NCBI GenBank assembly: GCA_002150815.3
Contig: NDFF03000135.1
Span: 164,748 to 228,747, forward strand
DNA length: 64,000 bases
Direction: 5' to 3'
DNA from: Grammothele lineata
Taxonomy: Eukaryota; Basidiomycota; Agaricomycetes; Polyporales; Polyporaceae
This document shows, one piece after another, positions 38,200 to 49,984 of the stretch (positions within the stretch are counted from its first letter, which is position 1; every line of letters starts with the position of its first letter). The translations under genes were made by a program, and so were the position numbers. Under the pieces are notes generated by a model, which worked only from the letters and a program-made list of their open reading frames with translations, ran no database searches and was not told the origin of the DNA.

Positions 38200-39009
38200 T
38201 ACTGCACACACTGGGTCGTCGTGACCTGCGTAGGGGCAATGGGGAGACTCGCCGCCTTATAACAGGGGAGCGGATGACGTCTGATCTCCCGAAGTCCGTA
38301 GCCGCATGGCCAGCGGGCTTCTTGCAGGCAATTCTCCGACGGCAGGGCGGGACCGAGACTCGCCCTGGTACTTATCAAAGTCCTGCATGAGAAGGCGCTG
38401 ATTAGCCTTCAACATATCGGCATGTAATCTCAAGATGATCCCCACTACTTACGGTTGACCAGTGCGTATGTTTTTGTCCCAGAATATTGGTCTAACTATG
38501 AGCATAACAGTTACAGGTGACCCGTATAAAGATGAGCGGAGAAGCTTCAAAGTGTCCCAGCTTGGTTCTGGAGAACCGTCAGCTGAATGGTAGGGAGTGG
38601 GTAAACCATTGAGCGGCCCGCTAGGAACTTAGAAGGCCGGGCCACTCAGACGGTCCGTTCGAGACCTCGATGATCATGAGGTCCGCCTTCGACCGCGTTG
38701 ACCAACTTGAAGCCCCGATGCCGTATGCACTATGATATGCATTGCGAACGACGCGGCAGGTGAGCGTGTTGAAAACCTGTTTTGCGGCATGGTGACCATC
38801 AAGAAGTGCGAAAGCGGAGTCTTGGCGCAGGTATAACGAGGAATATGCGCTGGAGTTGACGAAGAGTGATGCGGTTGAGGGAAAAGTGTGCTCGGCAAAT
38901 TCCGAGACAACGATGATCTACATAACATCAGCCACGAGGTTGCGTAAATACCGCCACATCTCTTCTTATGTTTCTATCTATATGAAGAGCCTACCAGTTC
39001 TTCATCATC
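38200..39009. other. Intergenic region, promoter of the secreted protein
   Basis: About 800 nt. The TATA-like element just upstream of the DUF5695-like gene is listed separately. The remainder shows no supported gene and becomes AT-richer near 38900-38990, toward the end of F-box protein 3. Confidence 0.45.
38255..38261 (-). promoter_or_regulatory. TATA-like element
   Basis: TATAAGG on the minus strand, about 56 nt upstream of the ATG at 38199 of the secreted DUF5695-like protein. Confidence 0.4.
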
Positions 39010-40989
39010 TCAAACGTCTGCCCGAACCACTTCGACTCGCCCCACCATCCCCTCCAGCTTCTCCTTCAGCTTTGCCTCTAGCTCATCAACGTGTCTCGCC
39101 CAATAGTCTTCGCTCTCGTCGGCGTCTACGTCCCAGCTTGGTCTTGACGTCGGGTCCTTTTGGCAATCCTCAGGGCGAACGCGCACGACAAGCATATCCA
39201 GCATCCCCACGCAATACATGCGCCTCGCAAGCATCTCCAGCACCCGCTCGCAGAACGCCTCCATGTCCTCCTTCGCCCTCGCTTCTGCCGTACGCCGCCT
39301 CTTCCCGCGCCTGCACCTCCGCGTCGCGTCGCGACGGCGAGCGCGCGGGAGACGGCTCCACGCGCACTCAAGCACGCTCAGCCCAGGGCAGAGTGAATCG
39401 AAGTCGACGTCCCCGACGCTGGGCGCGAGTGCGCCGAGTACCATCTCTGGGCGCGCGTCCGGGGCGTCGGGCACGGTGAGACGCGTGAGGTCTGGGAAGT
39501 CGCGGAGGAACGACTTCCACTTGCGTACGCTTTGGTTCTTCGGCGGGCCAGGCGACACCCGCGAGGACGGTGTGAGGGCGTGCACGGTAAGCGCGGTGAT
39601 CGAGACCTTCTGCGCGGGTATGTCGGGAGCACGGAAGAGCGTTGGGCTGGCCCTCACGGCGCGCTGCGAGGTGGGAGTACCGAACGCGTAGCCAAGTGGC
39701 GCGGCGCGGTGTGGGGTATAGGTGACGCGTGCGGCGAGTTCGATCGAGGTAGGTACGTTAGCAGCCTCTTGTTCCTCTTCGGATGTGTGGTGGGTCTGAG
39801 AGCGCAACATCACGTGGATGGGGTCCTGAGGGGCTTCCACGGAGTATACATTCCGCTGGAGATTTCGGTGGTCCCGACGACTCATGTCCTGGAGGATGTG
39901 CGCGGTCACGGACTCCGCTAGGAAGGGCTTAAAACGTAGTGTTAGCTCCGCCTGCTGCGGGAGCGCAAACGACGCGAGGATCCCTTCAAAATAACTCTCT
40001 GACCCGGAGAGGGTGAGGGAACGCAGGGTATGCGGGAGGGCCTGGCGAGGTCCCTCGGAATGATGAGGAGCAGGGGCTAGAGCGGGGAGCGTGCCGAGTA
40101 TGTTCCCGTGAAGCTCGAGAGTCTCCAGGGCAGGGCATTGGCGGAGCGCACGAAGGACCAAAGAAGGCGCGTCGCCATTAGGAGACCAGCAAATCCCGCA
40201 CGAACACGGTGTGAGCGTAAGGTGGCGGAGAGTGGGAAACGTATTGATGTGCCCAGAGGTTGAATGGAGGAGATGCTGCATTCCGGTTCGCAGCGTTGTC
40301 AGGCGGGGAAGAGATGAAGAAGGTGGGAGGCGGGGGTGGCGGATTATGTTGAAGAGTGAGAGCGGAAACACAGACAGCACCTGCAGGCGCGGCATTTCTC
40401 TGAGGAAGCCTTCCACAATCTTCAGCTGGGGTTCCTGGCAATCTTCCAAACGCAGAGACGTAATTCTGGCTATGTGTGGCGTGAGCATCTCCGCGAACGT
40501 ACTGCACATCCCGCGGAGGGAAAGCCCAAACGGGAGGTCGCGAGAGCAGAAGAGCGCGTGGGCGAACAGCTCATGTGTTTCTGTGGGTGAGGCGCGGGGC
40601 CACTCCCGTACGTCCCAGGTAGGAGCGCTGAGTACGTTCCCCCAAAACTGGGGCGTGCGGGCCAGCAAGGAGCGCCAGAGGCGACATACCCGAAGCAGAT
40701 GGAAAGCATAAGTTGGTTTTTCGGGAGAGAACTGTGAGAAAACCTCCATGAGGAGCTCGGGGGGTAGGGTGGCGTTGATCGTAACAGCGGCCTCGTAGTA
40801 AGCGTGAAGATACCTGCTGCGTTTGCAAGGAGTAGTGCCACCACGCCGGTGCGCAGACGACCGCCGACTCTTCTCGGAGAGAGATCTTAAGAAGAGGTCT
40901 TCTAATGAGCTGACGTGATCGGACGCTGTGAAACCTCATGAGAGCTCTGAATGTTACTAACAGCGAAAATGCTCACGTCGAGATCTCAT
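39010..40989 (-). CDS. F-box domain protein (F-box protein 3)
   Basis: Predicted SCF substrate receptor. Model: exon 1 40989-40977 (13 nt, ATGAGATCTCGAC), a 51-nt intron GTGAGC...CACAG with a TTAGTAAC branch-like site, exon 2 40925-39010; 642 residues. An in-frame ATG at 40749 lies in the middle of the F-box, so the upstream exon is required. The F-box is at about 56-100 (INATLPPELLMEVFSQF, then LLRVCRLWRSLLARTPQFW). A leucine-rich degenerate region follows, including LTLTPCSCGICWSP and QCPALETLELHG, closely similar to F-box protein 4 at 48124-49984. The C-terminus is basic, then acidic. Substrate unknown. Confidence 0.83.
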
Positions 40990-42020
40990 GGCAGAAACAA
41001 TAAGATGGGGGTTGGACTTTGGGTTACATCAGACCCCAGCCTTGAGAGATATATGAGCCTCGCTGTAAACAAAGTACAATGTTCACTTCTTGCTTAGGCA
41101 GCCCAAAGGTGCTCAGCTACCTCTATCTCATTGTACAAAACGGAAACGGCAGAGTCAGCTAGTGGAGGGCTAGAAGACACACCCTAACAACCAGAGAGGT
41201 CGGAAAAAAGGGCGTTTGGGACCAGTTGTAACGACTCAAAGTGGATTCAGTGGCGAACAAACGGCATCGGCGACTGGATTCTCCAAGACTCGTGGCAACC
41301 CCAGGCTTTCGCGCCTGCTGGCAGTGGTTCATGCCACTCGAATGCAAGCCCTTGAGTTGCACCAGACGATATCAATTGGGATTACGGCGCTCGGCATACT
41401 CGAGTCGAGTCACTTCATATTAAATGGGGCGGTCGCCACTGGCAGTTATCTTAGCTTCGTTAGGTGGTTCCGGTCTCGCGGGTGGAAAGTGTCGAGCTCT
41501 GGCTCACCTCAGCCGCATAGATTCTTGACTCGTAGCTGCGAAATTTCCACCACGAGAGAGCACCGAAGGCGAAATGTGCATAGCTAATGAGAAGAAATAT
41601 TGCGCTCGTAACGGTTCGAACAAACAGCGTTGCATGCGGCGGTACATTAGTGCTGGCAATTGAAAGCTTTAAACGCCCTGTGGTATTACCAACCTGCCGC
41701 TTATGTATAAGAGCTGCGGCCACGTGGAATATTCGATCGGACTCCGGATATGTATTGGAGGCAGCGACCCACTGAACCGCAACGTCCTTAGGACTCGGCC
41801 ATGGCAATGCACCGGACAGCCGCACTGAGAATGACCTGGGGGCTACCTTTCGTGCATTCACTTCCTCGTCTCCTTGCTCTCTTACTCTCTAGAGTGACTG
41901 AGGGATGATGCTCGAATCTTCGTTCAAGCGTATAGCTTCGCTTGTGAAGCTCAGTCATATGGTGCTGCACTCCTCCGCATCTCCCGGTGTGACATTATCC
42001 TAATCTATTTGTCCATACAG
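40990..42020. other. Intergenic region between two divergent F-box genes
   Basis: About 1 kb, lower in GC. The missing first exon of the + strand F-box gene probably lies in the last 100-200 nt. No other gene is supported; the minus-strand frame over 41460-41861 has no ATG and no family resemblance. Confidence 0.4.
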
Positions 42021-43710
42021 GCCGGATCGGGTACGACGCTTTATGACCTCCCGGTCGAAATCCTCCAACACATCCTATTTCTCGTCTTTCCCTCATCCAT
42101 CCTCCCCTTCGCCTTGACATCACGGCGCAGTTTCGAAATCGCCGGCCCTATTCTCCTGCACTCAGTCAGCATAACATGCCAAAACATACGACTCTTCGCG
42201 AAGACAAAGCTATACGCCCACGACCCTGCGCTCAGCGGGCTGCCAGTGCAAGAGCTCCGGCTTGCGATGTGTTTCGGCTGGCATCTACGCGTGGGTTGGA
42301 AGACGCTGCTTCGGGGAGCGTTCTTTGCCCCGCTTTCTTCCCTTCGCATGTTCGATGCGAGCCACACCCAACCTCTGAGTCGGTGGAGTGAGTTCGTGGA
42401 CCTGCTCGGGGTGCTCCCGGACACGATGGAGTCGCTCAAGATCAGACTCGAAACGCACGGCCCATTTGTGGAGACGAAGGTATGTCATGTCTCATTCTTC
42501 CGCTGTTCCCTGGCGACTCTATTTTACGAAGTGCTTAACTAAGACCACAGCGCGTATTCAACTCCTACAAATCTATGGAATTATTCTTGTCGCGCGAGAG
42601 CCAAGTCCGCGCCCCCAACCCGTTCCCGTCCCAGCTGAGCGCGATCATGCCCAACCTCGCACACCTCACCATCACCTGCCACTTCCCCGTGCCCGACTTC
42701 ACCTCCTTCTACCGCTCCTCCGCCTTTCCCGCGCTCCAGTCGCTCAGCATCGCGTGCATGCAGGAGCTAATCAACCCTTACACCCTTTCCACTCTCCGCG
42801 CCTTGGCCGCCTTCCTCAAGCGACATGCGAACACTCTTACAGACCTCAGTATCTGGCCGTGCGAGTTCAGCGTTCCCGACGCGGACGCCGCCGCGCCCCT
42901 CTTCGCCAGCATCGCGCTGCACAAGCTCGACGCGCTGCACACCAGCTCCGCCCTCTCCGCGCTCCTCTTCCAGTCCGAGTCTCAGTCCGAGTCTGCAGCG
43001 CACCGGAGGGGCTCGCTCCGCGTCCTCAAGTTCAACCACTGCACGCACGAGTCCCCGTCCCCGTCCCCGTCCCCGCCCAGCGCCTCGTCCCGCGCCCGCC
43101 TCACCTGCCGCTCCCAGCCTCTCTCGGAGCTTGTGTTCCCGAAGGTGCGCACCCTCGTCATGCGGGCGTGCTCGTGCCACCCGACGTGGCCGAACTTCCC
43201 CGTGGGCCTGCCGTTCTTGAAGGACGCGTTCCCGGGGGTGAGGGAGCTGAGGCTGCATTTGGACGAGCGGTACGCGACAGTACGTCTCTTTCTGCCTACT
43301 TGATATGAACTAGACTAGAACTGGGTGGCTAATCAATTAATCATAACCCCCCGGGCCCCTTACAGAGTCGCAAAGACGCCATCGCGTCCTTCCACGCCAA
43401 CGCCGGCTTCCTCAAACGATGCCCGGAGCTCGAGCGCGTCACCGTCATCCAGGGCGCCGACGTCTTGACGTTCTCTTTCTACCGAGAACCTGGACACCCG
43501 TTCCCCCGCACCACCATCAAGCAGATGCACGGCTTCACCCCATCTGCAGGGATCCTCAACGAGCTTGGGGGACATCCCCGCACGTTCCACGAGCGGATCA
43601 AATCGTGCGTAGATTGTGAGAATGAAGTGATTTCGGTTGGCACTTATCATATGGTGACGCGCGGGGGGACGTACTTGAACGAGCGGATGGAGGATCCTAT
43701 GGCGGTTTGA
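42021..43710 (+). CDS. F-box protein of a different subfamily, 5' exon unresolved
   Basis: Exons 42021-42479, 42551-43279 and 43366-43710 read in one frame for 510 residues. The first follows a clear acceptor (tccatacag), so a short upstream exon with the ATG is missing from the model. The F-box is at the very N-terminus (LYDLPVEILQHILFLVFPSS, then FALTSRRSFEIAGPILLHSV). Leucine-rich stretches follow (IMPNLAHLTITCHFPV, FPGVRELRLHL). It contains a Ser-Pro repeat coded by a CCCCGT run near 43060. Unlike the other four F-box proteins it lacks the 13-nt exon signature and the WCLAR/LRSIYN module. Probable ubiquitin ligase adaptor; substrate unknown. Confidence 0.75.
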
Positions 43711-44215
43711 CCGAAGTCCTTATGTATCGCTACTTAATAGTGACGTGAAATTCTTATGCATGCGCCGATCGGCACGGGAGACTCGGAGGTGCTGCTGTCT
43801 CGGTGCTCCGAACCAGAAAAGAGAGCGGTATGTCTGGACTCTGGGCGCTGCGGACAGAGGGCGGGGGAGAGTGGGCGTGCGCTCTGCGGTTGCTAGGATG
43901 GACGTTATTGCGCGCGGTCGAGGACGTCTTGGCAGTTTGGAGCGGATGAGCCGTCAGTGGCGGCGTTCTCGGAAAACAGGACGAGCAAAGACGTTGCTTG
44001 GTGGTGTTGGGTCGATATCGGCGTACAACCGTGGCGGGGGCAAAACGCAAATGTATGCGCAAGTGGGATGTATCATTGGGCGTACGAAAAGTGTACACCG
44101 GCGCATACACGAAGAGAGGCGACGAGCAATCGAGACTCACAACGGACCCCGCACAATGTGCGCACCCAAGCCAAGTGGCTCAGGACGAAATATTCAGTAG
44201 CACCCCCGAATGCAA
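43711..44215. other. Intergenic region between converging genes
   Basis: About 500 nt between the + strand F-box gene and TFB5 on the - strand. Open frames on both strands are short and featureless. Nothing else seen. Confidence 0.45.
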
Positions 44216-44597
44216 TCACTCAAGGCTGTACGTGTTCTTCTCCAGCTGCAACAAGTACTGTCAAGGAAACGCGTCCCAAGCCGAACTCGTCGGACGACTC
44301 ACCTCCGCCTCGAGCTCGCGCCGGACGCGGTACTCCTCGTCGGCCTTGATGACGACGTGGAAGTCGTCGAGGTCCTCGATGATGAAGCTCTCCTTCTCGT
44401 TCATCGCGAGCAGGATCTGCTTCACGGCGGAGTCGCTGCACGGGGTGGTGCTGAGTAACGGATCGCCGCGGCGGGGCCGCGTACTGCGTATGAGAGTCTG
44501 AGACTGACCAAGTGAGAAGGACGCCTGGAGGGGAGGGGAGTTAGTGTGCCTGGCTACTATGAGAGTGGGGGGAAGGCTAACCCCTTATGGCCTTCAT
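44216..44597 (-). CDS. tfb5: TFIIH subunit Tfb5 (TTDA/GTF2H5 family)
   Basis: Small subunit of the general transcription and nucleotide-excision-repair factor TFIIH that stabilises the Tfb2/p52-XPB part. Four exons: 44597-44582, 44524-44509, 44450-44303 and 44245-44216; 69 residues, the normal family length. The protein begins MKAIRGVLLTC. It continues with SDSAVKQILLAMNEKESFII, EDLDDFHVVIKADEEYRVRR and ELEAELEKNTYSLE. The order of the RGVL start, the V-K-Q-I/L-L helix, the FIIEDLD strand and the acidic C-terminal helix is the Tfb5 pattern. The first two exons are only 16 nt each, and the reading frame closes exactly across all three introns. It is divergent from the ribose-5-phosphate isomerase gene. 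Confidence 0.92.
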
Positions 44598-45433
44598 CTT
44601 CCTACGGGCGTGAACGTAGGGAGGAGATGGTTCCCAGAGTGAGGGATGCGAGGGGAGCTGGGAGGACAAGGAGGAACCGATTGACGCCCTCGCGGGCAAA
44701 TGACCGGCGCGGGCGTCCCGTGCTCTCGAGAGGAGCTCGCTCAGCAACGCGTGCCCGGCGTCGGAACGGACAGCGCGAGGCCATGCCGTGCGCGGCGGCG
44801 AGCAGGCAGAGACAGCCCTGCGCCCTCCGCGGCCGAGTATTTCATGCTGCGTCTGTCGTCGGTCGCCCACGTTCGCGTCCGCACCCTCGCTGCTATCCCC
44901 ACCTGCACCCGCTGCCACCGCCCGCACTCGCACCTAAAGCCTCTCCGCCAGCGACCCGCCCGCTGCGCCGCCCCCTCTCCCAGGAGCCTGAGCGCGTTCT
45001 TCCCCACTTGCCGATACTCGACTGTCCCGGCACTCCTCGCCCCGCATCTTCGCAACAGCAGAAACAAACGCAGCATGCCCATCCCGCCCGCCATACTTAC
45101 CCCAGACCTCTCGTGAGTCATCTGTCCGTCCATCCCATCCCACCCATCCCTCAGCTTTCTACACACACCCCTCACCCCTCATGCACCGCGGCCCCGTACT
45201 CGTCCAAAACCCCGTCCCGGCGCACAAACGTTGGCCCGACCCGGACAGCACCCCCGCCGACGGGGTATACCCCTCTCCCCTCCGCGCGACCCGCGCCGGC
45301 CAGCTCGTCCCGCCCACCGCCGACACCCCGCCCCCGCAGACCAAAGGTGCGTCCCTCCTTTCTTCTCTCCCTTCCTTCCTTCTCTCATTCGCTCACACAC
45401 TCCCGCTCTGTGCGCGTATGCACCGTGACACCT
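44598..45433. other. Divergent intergenic region between TFB5 and the isomerase gene
   Basis: About 840 nt, very CT-rich on the + strand. An ATG at 45075 followed by a good donor (CTCTC|gtgagt), and an ATG at 45181 whose frame ends at a donor (ACCAAAG|gtgcgt) matching the isomerase phase, suggest that longer 5' forms of the isomerase transcript could exist. Confidence 0.4.
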
Positions 45434-46943
45434 ATGCCGCTCGCAGTCCCGACCCCGACGTCGACCGTCGAGGCCGCCAAGCGCCTCGCGGCCTGGACGG
45501 CCGTCGACCGGCACATCCTCCCCGAACATAAGGTGTGTCTCCCCTCCCTTCCTTCGTGCGATCGCAAGAGTGGAGTGCTGAGAGTGCTTTGTTTGGTGAA
45601 GGTGATCGGGATTGGCTCCGGTAAGGCTTCATCGACATGTATGTATCGCACTACAAGCCGTTCACACCACTTTTTTCTTGCGCTCGCTTTTTTTTGCGCG
45701 CGCGGCGCACACTTACAGGATCGACCGTCCCGTACGTCGTGGAGCGCATCGTCGCGCAGGGCCGCGAGCTCAACAAAGATCGCGTGTTTATCCCGACCGG
45801 TGCGTCCCCCTCCCTGCTCCCTGCCCCCATCTTTCCACCCCGTCCCCGCCCCATCCTCAGCCACACCCTGCCATCCGTTTCCGGTGATCGTCGCTCCGTC
45901 ATCCCTCTTCCCTCTTCCGGCCGCTGACGCCATACCCCTCCGCTTCCTTCCCGAAACGGCTCCCTAACCGTCCCGGCACACAGGCTTCCAGTCCAAGGAG
46001 CTTATCGTCGAGGCGCAGCTCCTCCTGGGCGATGTGGACCAGTACCCCGTGATCGACGTCACGATCGACGGCGCGGATGAGTGCGTCTCTCTTTCTCTCT
46101 CAAAATTTACACCCCCCTCCCCTCCCCCGTCTCTTCTTATATCCTAGCCAGCTCTGACGAGTTGTGACAGAGTCGACCATGACCTGAACTGCATCAAAGG
46201 CGGCGGCGGGTGTCACCTCCGCGAGAAGGTCCTCGCGGAGGCCGCGGATACGTGAGTGTGCCCTTTTTCGCCTTCTTGCCTTTGCGCAGTTTGGGTGGGC
46301 GGGAGAAGGGGAGAAGGAGAGAAGGAGAGAAGACGAGAGGCTAAAGAAGCGGCGGCGCAGGTTCGTCCTCGTCGCGGACTACCGCAAGAACTCGAACGTC
46401 CTCGGCACGAACGTGAGTCCCCTCCCTTCCCTCCTTCCCCCCTGCTCCCATGCCCCTCTCTTGCTCCCCACCCCTTCCTTTCTAACCCCACGCGCGCGCA
46501 GTGGAAACAAGGCATCCCGATCGAAGTCGTCCCCTTCGCGTACAAGAAGATCCTCCAGAACCTGCACCTCATCGGCTCGCCCGGCGCGCAGCTGCGCATG
46601 GCCAAAGCCAAGGCCGGGCCCGTCGTATCCGACAATGGGAACTTTATTATAGACGCGCCGTTCCCGGAGGAGCTGATGCGGGAGCCGTATACGGTGCGTC
46701 TCGCCTGCGCCCTCCTTCCCTTTGCCAGCCGGTTTCTGCGCGGGGACGCTGCGCTCACTAACGTTCACGCACACGCACGCACGCAAACAGCTCCTGACCC
46801 GGATCAAGATGCTCACCGGCATCGTCGAGGTCGGCCTCTTCTGCCACATGGCCAAGTCTGCCTACTTCGGGAACCAGGACGGGAGCGTGACCATCAAGTG
46901 GCACGACGGGCGCGTCGAGCAGGTTGCTGTCGCCGAGGCGTGA
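45434..46943 (+). CDS. rki1: Ribose-5-phosphate isomerase A
   Basis: Interconverts ribose 5-phosphate and ribulose 5-phosphate in the non-oxidative pentose phosphate pathway (cytosol). Eight exons: 45434-45532, 45602-45620, 45719-45799, 45984-46080, 46171-46251, 46361-46412, 46502-46693 and 46791-46943; 257 residues. Motifs in order: VIGIGSGSTVPYVVERI (phosphate loop, about 34-50), FIPTGFQSKELI, VTIDGADEVD (catalytic Asp pair, about 93-101), CIKGGGGCHLREK (catalytic Glu/Lys region), then PIEVVPFAYKKIL and VEVGLFCHMA. This order is that of RpiA/Rki1. Exon 2 is only 19 nt. The ATG at 45434 gives a normal-length protein. An alternative 5' exon starting at 45181 (Pro-rich) joins in frame by an acceptor just inside exon 1, so the extreme N-terminus is uncertain. 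Confidence 0.93.
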
Positions 46944-48123
46944 GGGGGGAGGCGTTCTAGATGGGAGGGGAGGGGAGGGGAGGGAAGTAATGAACGAATC
47001 GAATAGAAGGTGAATTTTGGGTTTTGAGTTTTGAAGATGCGAGAGATGCTGACGAGTGGTCCCCCTCCCCCTCGGTTCTAGAGCATGGCGATCCGCTCGC
47101 GCCGGTCGTCTTGTACGAACAAGCATACTCTGCGTTTGGATTATACACACACACACATACACATACGCACGCACATTTCTGCATCCAGTCGTGATCATTA
47201 ACGCTGCTTGCGAAGGCCGACGTGGGCAGCAGGATGCAGAATGCCGAACACCCTAGGGTCTGCGAAGCTAACATCGGACGTCAAAGCCGACCCTCCAGTC
47301 TTGAGATCTCAGCCCGCGGCGTGAGGCCGGTGTACCGTGTCGTGAGTCTCGAGCCTTACCTTCTTATCACGTCCCTGCTTGTATGTCGTTCGAGACATCT
47401 TCTCGATCGCAACCCTCGATCGTACACGCACACACGCACACAACGCCGTTCGTTCCAGCCGCAGCGACGAGACGCGTCACGCGTGTCTTCCCGCCGTATC
47501 ACCCGAGGACACCCACTGGACAGCGCTCGGCGGCCTCTTCGTGAATATCCAGGTCAAGCCGAGGTACTGTAAATGCTAACCTACGAGGGCCCGGAGCAGG
47601 GAGCAGGAAAGGGGCACACAGCTGGCCGCGCGTTGCCGCAGCACGGCGCGTACACGTTGCTATATGCTCGAGCTCTGAGCTCTCTAAGTGAGTGGCCCGC
47701 ACGGTCCTCTGCCTAGACTCTCCTTTGAACGAACCTTGGACACAGAAAAGAAGGCGTACAGCCTACAGCCTAAAACGACCGAGTTCAGGGCGCCTCCGCC
47801 TCCGCCATGGCCAGGGCTGGGCGCGGACTGCAGCGTCCTGCATGTATGCCTGTTGGTGGACACCTTTTTGCGTGTGGATGCCCGTCTATCTCTGAGTATT
47901 ATCATCGCCTCGCTCCGGACCCTACGGTATTGTCCAATACCTGTCCACGATACACCGCCCAAGGCAGCTCGAGTCCTACATTTGAGAACGCTGCTACCGA
48001 TATAGTTGGTCATTCAGGGTACATTCGCCTGCTGCGCCTCCACGACGGCTCGTACTTATACCCCGGTGCGAAACACAATACGCCAGCGTATCCCGCCTCC
48101 AGTCCCTCCCCCGCGTTCCCGCT
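46944..48123. other. Intergenic region, about 1.2 kb
   Basis: Begins with a purine-rich (GGGGA) run after the isomerase stop. A CA-rich microsatellite-like stretch (acacacacacatacacatac) lies near 47147-47175 and a shorter one near 47425. No gene is supported. The frame open from 47807 into F-box protein 4 is a read-through of its 5' region. Confidence 0.45.
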
Positions 48124-49984
48124 ATGTTGTCTCAACGTGAGCCCTATGTTCCTTACGATTAGGCGCAGTGCTCTAATGGTTTCATTAGCCCCCGCCCTCG
48201 CCCCAACCCTCGTAGAAGAGGTGGAAGCACCAGAGGACGTGCCAGTGGACGGGCCCCCACCCCCGGCGCTCGAACGCTACGGTACCACAATCAACGCCGT
48301 CCTACCCGCCGAGCTCCTCATGGAGCTCTTCGCCCATCTTTGTATGGACATGCCCGCCCTAGCGGTCGACGTGCTCGGCGTGTGCACCCTCTGGCGCTCC
48401 CTCCTCCTCGACCACACGCCCCGCTTCTGGGCGAACGTGCTCAGCATGCCCACCTGGAGCGTCCCGGACGGCGGGCTGCCGCGCGCGCACCCGCTGTTTG
48501 CGCGCGCGCTCCGGTCTTCTTGCGAGCTTGCGTTCGGGCTCTCGCTCCGCGGCCTCTCCCCGGCGATGGTGCAGGTGCTCACCCCGTACTCGCACAGGAT
48601 CACGTCGTTCCGTTTGGTCGAGGACAGGAGGCCCTTGCTCAAGGTGGCGGAAGACCTCCTCAAGGGCATGCACCACCTTCAGGAGCTGTGGATCGTCCCG
48701 CGCGCCCGCCGCGCCAATTCCCATATCCCCCTTCTGCCCCTCCCGTCCCTCCGTCAGCTCACGACGTTGCGCACTGGGGTCCAGCATCTCCGCCCATCGC
48801 GATCGGGCACGAGAACAGCCTCGAGCGAGTTCCCCGCGCTCCGCCATCTCGCGCTCCGCCATCTCGCGCTCACCCCCTGCTCTTGCTCGCAAAGGTGCCT
48901 CTCACCTCCGCGCGACGCTCTCCTCGACATCGTTCGCACACTCCGTCGGTGTCCCGCCCTCGAGTCCCTCGAGCTGCACGACTGCAAGGCCCTTCTTGCA
49001 GACGCCCCGGGCACGCCCGGGCCGGAACCGCCGCTTCTGCCCAGCCTGCGCTCGCTCCTCGTCAGCGGGGACGAGCGAGGTGTCCTCGCGATCCTCCCGC
49101 ACTTCGATGAGGCTCTTCCAGATGGCGCGGAGTTGAAGGTACACATTCGGCCGTGGTCGTCCATACATTCGCGGGCCTTGTCAACGATCGTAACACTGGG
49201 GCCCCCCGGGACCGGCCGCTCTGCTGTCCATCCTCTGCATATCCGCGACTTTTTAGACTTGGATTCAGAGGAGCAAACCGAGCCCCCCGCCGTTGTACTC
49301 GCGCTACGCCCCCTCGCGTCCGGGGAGCTCGCCGCGGACGTCACCTACTCTCCCCACACGCACTATTCGGCCGCGGCGCATATCGCGCAAGTAATAGCAG
49401 CGGACCTTTTCCATCCCGCGGATATCGCGCAAGTAGCAGCGCGCCTCTTCCATCCCGTGCGGACGATCACCGCCCTCACCGTGCGCGGCCCCGGCTCCAG
49501 CCCCCCTGTGGGCGAGTGGCCCGCGCACCTCCGCGGCTTCCCGCACCTTACGTCCCTCTCAGTGCCCGACGCGGACGTGGAGACGGTGCTCGGGGCGCTC
49601 GCACCTGCGGCGGGGGACGTCGACTTCGAGTCACTCTGCCCTGCGCTGAGCGTGCTCGAGGGCGCGTGGTCCGCGCGCGCGCACAAGACGGAGGCGCGTC
49701 GCGCAGGGGGCGTAAACTCGGGGGAGACGGAAGCGGAGGATGACTTGGAGGCGTTTTGCGAGCGCGTGCTCATGCTGCTCGCGCTCCGCGCGTGTACGGT
49801 GGGTAAGCTCGACGTGCTCGTCGTTCGCGTGCGCTCGCGCTCTGCGTGGGCAGGGGCGAATGCCGTACAGACGGGAGACGATTGTTGGGGCTTGTGTGTG
49901 GATGGGCTTGAGGCAAGGATGAAGGAGGAGCTGGAGGGGATGGTGGGGCGGGTCCAGATGGTTGAGGGTTGTCGAGGAACATAG
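48124..49984 (+). CDS. F-box domain protein (F-box protein 4)
   Basis: Predicted SCF substrate receptor. Model: exon 1 48124-48136 (13 nt, ATGTTGTCTCAAC), 52-nt intron GTGAGC...TTAG with a CTAAT branch-like site, exon 2 48189-49984; 602 residues. In-frame ATGs at 47807 and 48176 would give other starts, but the small exon matches the structure of the three paralogs. An acidic, Pro-rich N-terminus precedes the F-box at about 39-85 (INAVLPAELLMELFAHL, VCTLWRSLLLDHTPRFWANV). The leucine-rich remainder aligns well with F-box protein 3 (LTLTP/ALTPCSC, RCPALESLELHD). Two small tandem in-frame duplications are visible, near 48840 (LRHLA repeated) and 49381-49457 (IAQV...LFHP repeated). Substrate unknown. 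Confidence 0.83.

Noticed and set aside
40961..40983. GAAAATGCTC near the start of F-box protein 3 as a third copy of the 22-nt repeat
   Set aside because: Only 10 nt match and they lie across the first exon-intron border of the F-box gene; most likely coincidence.
41460..41861. 133-codon minus-strand frame
   Set aside because: No ATG start, no recognisable domain, low-GC intergenic setting.
44546..45967. 473-codon plus-strand frame across TFB5 upstream region and the isomerase 5' exons
   Set aside because: Only the stretch from 45434 to 45532 is real coding sequence (isomerase exon 1); the rest is CT-rich intergenic and intron DNA.
47807..48176. Upstream start of F-box protein 4 at 47807 or 48176
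   Set aside because: The 13-nt exon at 48124 with a 52-nt intron matches the structure of three paralogs and closes in frame; the longer N-terminus is low-complexity and unlike the family.
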